Shown: positions 6,663-10,843 of the stretch, in pieces
How positions within the stretch are numbered: the first letter of the stretch is position 1
Layout: every line of letters starts with the position of its first letter
From: Syntrophobacterales bacterium
Lineage (GTDB): Bacteria > Desulfobacterota > Desulfobaccia > Desulfobaccales > 0-14-0-80-60-11
Length of the DNA stretch: 10,843 nucleotides
Direction: 5' to 3'
Assembly: GCA_020052215.1 (NCBI GenBank)
Contig: JAGVPN010000255.1
Span: 1-10,843 of the forward strand
Program-made: the position numbers and the translations under genes
The notes under the pieces: model-generated
What the model saw: only the letters and a program-made list of their open reading frames with translations
Database searches by the model: none
What the model was told of the DNA's origin: nothing

Positions 6663-7492
6663 TAATACCGGCTGGCCAGGGTCAGGACCGTGTCCACGTA
6701 GGCATCGGAGTGATTGTAGCTATAGACAGCGCGCTGCCAGGAGGCGCGGTTTTGGATTTTAAAGCCGCTCTTGTGGAGATAGCAGGCGATGCTGAAGATG
6801 GCGTCGTCGTGGGTAAACAGGTCCACCGGGCCTTTGCCGTTGGCCGCCACCCCGCAGCGCTGCAGGCTGGAAGGGAGAAACTGGCAGTACCCCATGGCCC
6901 CGGCCCAGGAGCCGCTCAGGGAAAAGGGGTCCACGTGGCGGGAGGCGCAGTATTCCAGGAAGACGCCCAACTCCCGCCGGGCCCAGGCCGCCTTCTTTTT
7001 CAGGCGGTCTCTGGACGCGGTCAACCCCACTTCGTTGATAACTTCGGGGGTGTCCATGACCGCCAGGGAGGCAAAGACGTTGAAGACCGGGTATTTGCCG
7101 GTGCTGGTGCCCAGGCCGGACTCCACAGTGAGGATGCCCACGATGACTTCCGGGGCGACGCCGTATTTGGCCTCGGCCCGGCTCAGGGTCGCCCGGTGCG
7201 TCTCCATATAGGCCCGGCCCCGGGCCGCGGTCTCCGGGGTCATGAATTTCTTATAGATATCCCGGGATTCCTTGCCCAGGTAGGCGATCTTCTTGACCAC
7301 GTCCGGCAAGAACTGGTTGCGGGGATCGGCGAAGGTCTTGGCGACAAAATCCTTACTCAACCCCTGGCGCACCAGGCTGGCCTTCAGCCCGACGTAGGCC
7401 ACGGGCAGGGCCTCGGCGTGCGCCCCTCCGGCCATCACCAGCACCCCCAGAAGGATGCCCGCCACCCCTGCCCAAAACCGGCTCCCCACCAT
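6662..7492 (-). CDS. mltB: Lytic murein transglycosylase, MltB/SLT_2 family, secreted
   Basis: Cleaves the MurNAc-GlcNAc bond of peptidoglycan with formation of 1,6-anhydroMurNAc, in the periplasm. 276 residues. Residues 1-26 form a signal peptide (WAGVAGILLGVLVMAGGAHA) with a probable AHA/EA cleavage site. There is no lipobox cysteine, so it is not an outer-membrane lipoprotein like E. coli MltB. The catalytic Glu is E124 in GILTVESGLG (119-128). GSWAGAMGYCQFLPSS (194-209) is the family's GSyAGAmGxxQFmPSS motif, and YSYNHSDAYVDTVL (257-270) is the C-terminal substrate-groove motif. No C-terminal peptidoglycan-binding domain follows. The start has GGGGGAG three bases upstream; the adjacent GTG codon would be spaced slightly better. 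The gene lies head-to-head with the toxin operon. Confidence 0.92.
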   Translation of the reverse strand: MVGSRFWAGVAGILLGVLVMAGGAHAEALPVAYVGLKASLVRQGLSKDFVAKTFADPRNQFLPDVVKKIAYLGKESRDIYKKFMTPETAARGRAYMETHRATLSRAEAKYGVAPEVIVGILTVESGLGTSTGKYPVFNVFASLAVMDTPEVINEVGLTASRDRLKKKAAWARRELGVFLEYCASRHVDPFSLSGSWAGAMGYCQFLPSSLQRCGVAANGKGPVDLFTHDDAIFSIACYLHKSGFKIQNRASWQRAVYSYNHSDAYVDTVLTLASRY

Positions 7493-7518
7493 GCTCTCCC
7501 CCTTTATCTATGAGGCTA

Positions 7519-7547
7519 AAACTACCCGGTTTCCCTGGAAATGTCAA
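7519..7547 (-). promoter_or_regulatory. Candidate mltB promoter
   Basis: On the minus strand a consensus TTGACA (7547-7542) is followed after 17 bases by TAGTTT (7524-7519), a partial -10 match. Transcription would start about 20 bases before the mltB ATG. The perfect -35 and correct spacing support it; the -10 is weak. Confidence 0.4.
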
Positions 7548-7614
7548 GGCGATTGGGCATTTGCTCAGGGGTAGAACCCAGGGACAATTTCCCGGATTTG
7601 CCTTGATTATTTTC

Positions 7615-7647
7615 TTGACAATAGTTTATGTTTAAGTAAACTATATA
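7615..7647 (+). promoter_or_regulatory. Toxin-operon promoter
   Basis: A consensus -35 TTGACA lies at 7615-7620. The -10 is ambiguous: TAAACT (7637-7642) has 16-base spacing and four of six matches, while TATATA (7642-7647) matches better but is 21 bases away. Either choice puts the transcript start close to or just after the ATG at 7650. The messenger would then be leaderless from that ATG, or the toxin would start further downstream. Confidence 0.55.
7621..7644. promoter_or_regulatory. Dyad operator in the toxin-operon promoter
   Basis: ATAGTTTA (7621-7628) and TAAACTAT (7637-7644) are perfect 8-bp inverted arms eight bases apart, immediately after the -35 hexamer. This is the expected size and place for a site bound by a dimeric XRE antitoxin that represses its own operon. 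The binding protein is inferred to be the product of 8068-8472. Confidence 0.6.
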
Positions 7648-7649
7648 GC

Positions 7650-8063
7650 ATGCCGAGACCGCGAAGCGAACCGTTTGTCTTTGGTGAGAAGGTGAGGGTC
7701 GATTTTTTCTTGTCTCCTTCTCATACCAATCAATGTCCGGCGAAAAAATTTTTGAATAGCAAAAAATTGTCAAAAAAACATCAAGCAAGGGTTTTGAAAA
7801 TCATCGAATATTTTGCAAATCATGGGAAAACTATCAATACTGACTTACTCGCAAAATTAAAGGGGAAAAAGACCTCAGGGTTTTACGAATTCAGAGATGT
7901 TCATATTTCCAAAACAAGATTTTTATTTTTCTATATCAATAGCTCTCACATAGTTATTACGCATGGTTGTTTAAAAAAGCGTGATGATACAGATCAAACA
8001 GAAATTGATACAATGATTGACATAAAGAAAACCTATGAAAATAAACTGTTATATGAGGATTAA
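7650..8063 (+). CDS. higB: RelE/HigB-type toxin (Gp49-like family)
   Basis: Predicted ribosome-dependent mRNA endonuclease toxin of a type II system. From the ATG it has 137 residues. The family fold is recognisable in QCPAKKFLNSKKL (28-40), the amphipathic helix HQARVLKIIEYFANHG (44-59), LLAKLKG (66-72), GFYEFRDVHISKTRFLFFY (77-95) and ITHGCLKKRDD (103-113). These match the family pattern LxG...lyElR...yRifyf...ivllhgfxKK. The protein is Lys-rich and basic, as expected for an RNA-binding toxin. The start is uncertain. The ATG lacks a ribosome site and lies at the promoter, while GTG 7692 (residue 15, followed by RVDFFLS, where homologues begin) has a GGTGAG just upstream and would give 123 residues. 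The antitoxin follows four bases after the stop. Base composition is A/T-rich relative to the flanks. Confidence 0.85.
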   Translation: MPRPRSEPFVFGEKVRVDFFLSPSHTNQCPAKKFLNSKKLSKKHQARVLKIIEYFANHGKTINTDLLAKLKGKKTSGFYEFRDVHISKTRFLFFYINSSHIVITHGCLKKRDDTDQTEIDTMIDIKKTYENKLLYED

Positions 8064-8067
8064 TACT

Positions 8068-8472
8068 ATGAAAACTACAATCCTTGATGAGTACCTGAAG
8101 GATGAAGAATTCCGGAGGCTTTTTGCTCAAGAGGATTTGATTTTGGAATTTACTGAAACACTTTGTGAACTTCTCGATCAAGAAAAAGTTTCCCGGAAAG
8201 AACTGGCCGACCGTCTGGGAAAATCCAAGGGGTTTATCTCCCAATTGCTGAATGGCGGCCGGAATCTTACCCTGCGGACTGTCGCTGATATTCTCCACGT
8301 CTTGGGGTATAGAGCTTCCCTCACACCCTTTAAAGAAGGTAAGCAAAGACAAGAAAGCAATGACAAAGAATCATGGACTACCCATACAACTACCAAGAGT
8401 CCTGTGGTTGCTTGGGCATTTGAATTTCCATTCTCTGATGGCTATCTTTCAAAAGCGGCCATTGTTAACTAA
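8068..8472 (+). CDS. higA: XRE-family antitoxin with C-terminal extension (HigA type)
   Basis: 134 residues. An N-terminal helical region (1-38) precedes a helix-turn-helix at about 41-80 (VSRKELADRLGKSKGFISQL, then TLRTVADILHVLG 68-80). This is the DNA-binding domain of HigA-type antitoxins, which neutralise the toxin and repress the operon. Beyond residue 86 a polar linker (90-110) leads to a tail rich in aromatic and aliphatic residues, PVVAWAFEFPFSDGYLSKA (112-130), which is not part of a normal HigA. With a SecB-like gene next door, this tail is a strong candidate chaperone-addiction (ChAD) segment. The start at 8068 is chosen because GAGGA lies eight bases upstream and it begins four bases after the toxin stop. 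An upstream ATG at 8035 would overlap the toxin. Confidence 0.9.
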   Translation: MKTTILDEYLKDEEFRRLFAQEDLILEFTETLCELLDQEKVSRKELADRLGKSKGFISQLLNGGRNLTLRTVADILHVLGYRASLTPFKEGKQRQESNDKESWTTHTTTKSPVVAWAFEFPFSDGYLSKAAIVN

Positions 8473-8483
8473 GAGGTGCCACA

Positions 8484-9056
8484 ATGAATAAGAATGCTGT
8501 GCTGGCTGTAGATATTGAAAATCTCGATATGGAAATAGCTGCCCATGTAGCTCAACGCTTTGTCCTTAAAGAGATTTATCTGGTTGACGCGAAAATCAGC
8601 CGGGACCCTTTGATCGTGTCGCCCGAGACTCTTTCCCTGGAGCATAAATGCTACACGGACAGTCCTACTACGTCCGATGCAGAGAAACACATATTCCTCT
8701 GCAATTTTCGGGTGGCCGCCTATGACGGCCAAGAACCGAGTAAACTCATTATGAAGATAGAGGCTTCCTTTTGCACTTCTTATGTCGAGAAATCTCAACC
8801 TGACCCTCTTATTCCCGATGATGATGGTTCTGCTGAAACTCTTCTCGCATATGTCGAACATTTTATGACGATTAATCCTATTTCCCATGCCTGGCCCTAT
8901 TGGCGGGAATTTGTTCAGAGCATGAGTGCCCGCATGGGTTTTCCGGCCCTAACGGTCCCCCTCCTGGAAATCGTGCCGAAAAAAGCCGCTACTCAAAAAG
9001 CGAAAAGTCAGCCTGTCAAAAAGAAGTCCACCAGACAAAAGAAGGTCAATGCGTAA
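8484..9056 (+). CDS. SecB-like chaperone of a toxin-antitoxin-chaperone module
   Basis: 190 residues, SecB fold inferred from sequence pattern. FVLKEIYLVDAKISRDP (26-42) resembles the first strand region of SecB, and FRVAAYDG...KLIMKIEASFCTSYV (75-101) the central strands. The segment SHAWPYWREFVQSMSARMGF (134-153) followed by PALTVPLLEI (154-163) is characteristic of SecB-like proteins of TAC modules and replaces the E. coli end of the fold. In such modules the chaperone binds the antitoxin tail, prevents its aggregation and proteolysis, and so controls toxin release. A Lys-rich tail (166-188, with VKKKSTRQKK) extends past the SecB core and is unusual. Ribosome site GAGGTG lies five bases before the ATG, and the antitoxin stop is 11 bases upstream, so the three genes are one operon. 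I cannot exclude that it also serves protein export. Confidence 0.85.
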   Translation: MNKNAVLAVDIENLDMEIAAHVAQRFVLKEIYLVDAKISRDPLIVSPETLSLEHKCYTDSPTTSDAEKHIFLCNFRVAAYDGQEPSKLIMKIEASFCTSYVEKSQPDPLIPDDDGSAETLLAYVEHFMTINPISHAWPYWREFVQSMSARMGFPALTVPLLEIVPKKAATQKAKSQPVKKKSTRQKKVNA

Positions 9057-9078
9057 TCCTTCGTTTCCCCTGACAAAT

Positions 9079-9087
9079 TGATATAAT
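9079..9087 (+). promoter_or_regulatory. Extended -10 promoter, probably for murB
   Basis: TGATATAAT is a perfect extended -10 element (TGn plus TATAAT at 9082-9087). No good -35 is found 16-18 bases upstream, which extended -10 promoters tolerate. Transcription would begin near 9094, about 37 bases before the murB ATG at 9131. Confidence 0.5.
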
Positions 9088-9113
9088 GGCCGCATAAACT
9101 ATGCGGCCATTAT
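9083..9113 (+). terminator. Hairpin terminator of the TAC operon
   Basis: ATAATGGCCGCAT (9083-9095) and ATGCGGCCATTAT (9101-9113) are perfect 13-bp inverted arms around AAACT, 26 bases after the chaperone stop codon. A T-rich but interrupted run (TATTTATTTAT) follows. This fits an intrinsic terminator, though without a long continuous U tract. Confidence 0.65.
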
Positions 9114-9130
9114 TTATTTATGGCGATCCT

Positions 9131-10045
9131 ATGCCCAGCAAAATTATTCTTAAAAATATTAGCCAGCTCATTTTAGAAAACCACCCCCTCGCGCCATTAA
9201 CCACCTGGCGTATCGGCGGGACGGCGGCGCGGCTGGCGGCGCCGGCGGATTTGGAGGACGTCTGGAAGCTGATGCGTCTGGCCCAGGAACGGGGCTGGCC
9301 GCTCTTTTTCCTCGGGCGGGGGTCGAATGTGCTCATCGATGACGCCGGGCTGCCGGGGCTGACGCTGCATCTGGCGAAGAGCCTCCAGAATCTTACGCGC
9401 CACGGCGACACCTTGCGGGCCGGGGCCGGGGTTCCTCTGCCCCGGCTGGCCCAGGCCGCGGTTCGGCTGGGTTTTTCCGGGTTCGAGTTTCTGGCCGGCA
9501 TCCCCGGCACCGTGGGCGCGGCGGTGCGCCTTAACGTCGGGGCCGAGGGCCAAACCCTGGCCGGGGTCCTGAAGCGGGTCTGGGTGGCCACGCCTCAACT
9601 GCAACTCCTGGAATTGACGCCCCCGGAACTGGGGCTGGGCTACCGCACCTCCCTCCTCCTCAACTTCCCCCACTGGCTGGTGGTGGAGGCGGAGTTTAAC
9701 CTGGCGCACCCCGCCGGTCCCGAAGCCATTCGGGATCGCATGGCGGCATTAATCGCCCAACGAAAAACCCGGCAGCCCGCCAACCCCCGAAGCTGCGGCA
9801 GCGTCTTCAAAAATCCGCCCGGAGGGCCGGCGGCGGGGCGGCTCATCGAGGCCGCCGGGTTCAAGGGACGCCGGCTCGGGGACGCGGTGGTCTCCCGGAA
9901 ACATGCCAACTTTATCCTCAACCACGGACACGCCACCGCGGCCCAGGTCAAGGCCCTGATGGCCGATATTCAGGCAAAAGTCTGGCAGACCCAGGGGGTG
10001 GCCCTGGAGCGGGAAGTGGTCTGGCTGCCGGAAGATTTGGCGTGA
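9131..10045 (+). CDS. murB: UDP-N-acetylenolpyruvoylglucosamine reductase
   Basis: FAD-dependent cytoplasmic enzyme that reduces UDP-GlcNAc-enolpyruvate to UDP-MurNAc with NADPH. From the ATG at 9131 it has 304 residues. FAD-binding motifs are PLAPLTTWRIGGTA (19-32), FLGRGSNVLIDDAGLPG (60-76) and FEFLAGIPGTVGAAVRLNVG (118-137). YRTS (171-174) carries the conserved Tyr-Arg. SCGSVFKNP (221-229) includes the proton-donor serine S224, and LEREVVWLPE (292-301) the C-terminal catalytic Glu. The frame is open to an ATG at 9101, but that codon lies inside the hairpin, so I prefer 9131. Neither has a good ribosome site. The length and the YR-containing region suggest the short type II MurB. It stands apart from other mur/fts genes. 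Confidence 0.95.
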   Translation: MPSKIILKNISQLILENHPLAPLTTWRIGGTAARLAAPADLEDVWKLMRLAQERGWPLFFLGRGSNVLIDDAGLPGLTLHLAKSLQNLTRHGDTLRAGAGVPLPRLAQAAVRLGFSGFEFLAGIPGTVGAAVRLNVGAEGQTLAGVLKRVWVATPQLQLLELTPPELGLGYRTSLLLNFPHWLVVEAEFNLAHPAGPEAIRDRMAALIAQRKTRQPANPRSCGSVFKNPPGGPAAGRLIEAAGFKGRRLGDAVVSRKHANFILNHGHATAAQVKALMADIQAKVWQTQGVALEREVVWLPEDLA

Positions 10046-10099
10046 GATACTGACAGAGTGAAGATGGCTGGCACTGCCCGCCCTACACTGGCGATCTTT
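10046..10099. other. Short convergent intergenic region
   Basis: 54 bases separate the murB stop from the cyclase stop. The stretch CTGGCACTGCCCGCCCTAC (10064-10082) resembles half of a GC-rich palindromic repeat. No convincing terminator stem is visible. Confidence 0.35.
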
Positions 10100-10765
10100 T
10101 TATGGCGCAATGTCTTTGAATTTGCTTTTTTCTTTCTTCGGCAAGGCATCAAATTCTTTTTTCAGGAGATAAACGTATTCCTCTCCAATCCCGTCGATCT
10201 TCATCTTCTTTTTGACAAAATCATCAGGTTTGCCGCGGTGCATATTTTTTTCCAAATTTATGCCTTTCTGCGCAATCACCAAGGAAAGCTTTCTTACCTT
10301 AGCCAAGCGCGAGGCCAGGTTAAGGCATGGGTCCACATAGTCTTCTCCTCCGCCAAGCGAGACCACCTGCCCTTGAGCGATGCCACAGCGTAAGCCAGGC
10401 GGCGGGTTGGCGATGTATTCTGGTATTATCTTAAGAAAATTCCATTGATATGCGTCACATACCCATCTGAGAGCTTCAATAATTTCGTAGACATAAAAGG
10501 AAGCAAGGTCATCGCCTAGCTCCCAAAGGAACAGGACCCCATCCCCGGTGAACTTGGCAAAATCGGGGAGTCTTGCCAGGAGCCCCCTTTCTTCCGGGTT
10601 ACGAGTCCCATCATCTAATCGTTTTGAGATTCTGTCGAAAAGCCATCCCAAGAATTTACCCAAAAATTCAGGTACGATCAGGTGCGGGTCCCGTTGATCG
10701 CAAAAGGAGGTGAAGCCGGCCAAATCAAAGATCGACACCAGGGCTTCATACCGAGTTGCAATCAA
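10100..10765 (-). CDS. Stand-alone class III nucleotide cyclase domain protein
   Basis: 221 residues, essentially only a class III adenylate/guanylate cyclase catalytic domain. The first metal site is D14 in SIFDLAGFTSF (11-21), and the second D75 in FAKFTGDGVLFLW (69-81). K71 (four residues before D75) and D142 (seven before N149) occupy the adenine-recognition positions. N149 and R153 in LNLASRL (148-154) are the transition-state pair. LRCGIAQGQVV (125-135) is the lRiGihtG motif. All key catalytic positions seem filled, so it may be active, with ATP the likelier substrate by the Lys/Asp pair (inference). No sensor or membrane domain is attached. The start is doubtful: the frame opens at TTG 10765 without a ribosome site, directly behind REP hairpins, and a GTG at 10738 is an alternative. 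The N-terminus may be truncated. Confidence 0.85.
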   Translation of the reverse strand: MIATRYEALVSIFDLAGFTSFCDQRDPHLIVPEFLGKFLGWLFDRISKRLDDGTRNPEERGLLARLPDFAKFTGDGVLFLWELGDDLASFYVYEIIEALRWVCDAYQWNFLKIIPEYIANPPPGLRCGIAQGQVVSLGGGEDYVDPCLNLASRLAKVRKLSLVIAQKGINLEKNMHRGKPDDFVKKKMKIDGIGEEYVYLLKKEFDALPKKEKSKFKDIAP

Positions 10766-10777
10766 AAGGTAATTATT

Positions 10778-10830
10778 GGTAGCCGCAGGCTTTAGCCTGC
10801 GCCTGCACAGGCTGGAAAGCCTGTGCTACC
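10778..10830. repeat. Pair of REP-like hairpins (BIME-like), copy 2
   Basis: Two hairpins lie side by side between GGTAG and CTACC. The first, CGCAGGCT/AGCCTGCG, belongs to a 25-base unit at 10778-10802 identical to the inverted complement of 2801-2825. The second is a perfect 9-bp stem, GCACAGGCT (10805-10813) with AGCCTGTGC (10818-10826), around GGAA. This is the paired arrangement typical of bacterial interspersed mosaic elements. It occupies the region just upstream of the cyclase gene. Confidence 0.75.
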
Positions 10831-10843
10831 ATTTGAGTGCGAA

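Noticed and set aside
6710..7513. A 267-codon plus-strand open frame opposite mltB
   Set aside because: It overlaps the complete transglycosylase gene and shows no domain or ribosome site.
7522..7788. An 88-codon minus-strand open frame overlapping the toxin start
   Set aside because: It crosses the toxin promoter and 5' end, has no ribosome site and no family resemblance.
8035..8067. An upstream in-frame ATG for the antitoxin
   Set aside because: It overlaps the toxin and lacks a ribosome site, whereas the ATG at 8068 has GAGGA at suitable spacing.

Overview
The window looks like a chromosomal segment of a GC-rich, Gram-negative, strictly bacterial genome, most plausibly a Desulfobacterota (former Deltaproteobacteria) member. 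That placement is inference. It rests on an argS gene followed directly by a membrane-anchored protein, the style of the small four-cysteine protein behind alr, and abundant short palindromic intergenic repeats. No rRNA, tRNA, CRISPR array or complete insertion sequence was seen.

Layout. Positions 1-7492 hold a minus-strand housekeeping series, read from right to left: a lytic transglycosylase (mltB type), a PolX/PHP protein, purE, alr, a small four-Cys protein, a zinc-ribbon-like protein, argS, and the start of a membrane-anchored protein that runs off the left edge. alr, the four-Cys protein and purE are tightly packed and probably co-transcribed. Two AT-richer interruptions break the series. 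One is the zinc-ribbon gene with its flanking palindromes (about 1890-2830). The other is an inverted-repeat element (6530-6662) that fills the gap between mltB and polX. The PolX protein has lost two of its three polymerase aspartates, while its PHP nuclease site is complete.

Positions about 7600-9113 carry a compact plus-strand operon of lower GC than either neighbour: a RelE/HigB (Gp49-like) toxin, an XRE antitoxin with a C-terminal extension, and a SecB-like chaperone. This is the architecture of a toxin-antitoxin-chaperone (TAC) module. It has its own promoter with a dyad operator in front and a strong hairpin behind, and is the most notable content of the window. The antitoxin tail is a candidate chaperone-addiction segment, which the SecB-like protein would protect so that the antitoxin can fold, neutralise the toxin and repress the operon.

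To the right, murB (plus) appears to start from an extended -10 promoter lying in the left arm of the hairpin that ends the TAC operon. Convergent to murB is a stand-alone class III nucleotide cyclase domain gene (minus). Its upstream region is made of REP-like hairpins, one of which is an exact 25-base inverted copy of a repeat at 2801-2825.

Functional themes are peptidoglycan metabolism (alr, murB, mltB), purine synthesis (purE), translation (argS) and DNA repair (polX-PHP). The TAC module appears to be an accessory insertion between mltB and murB.
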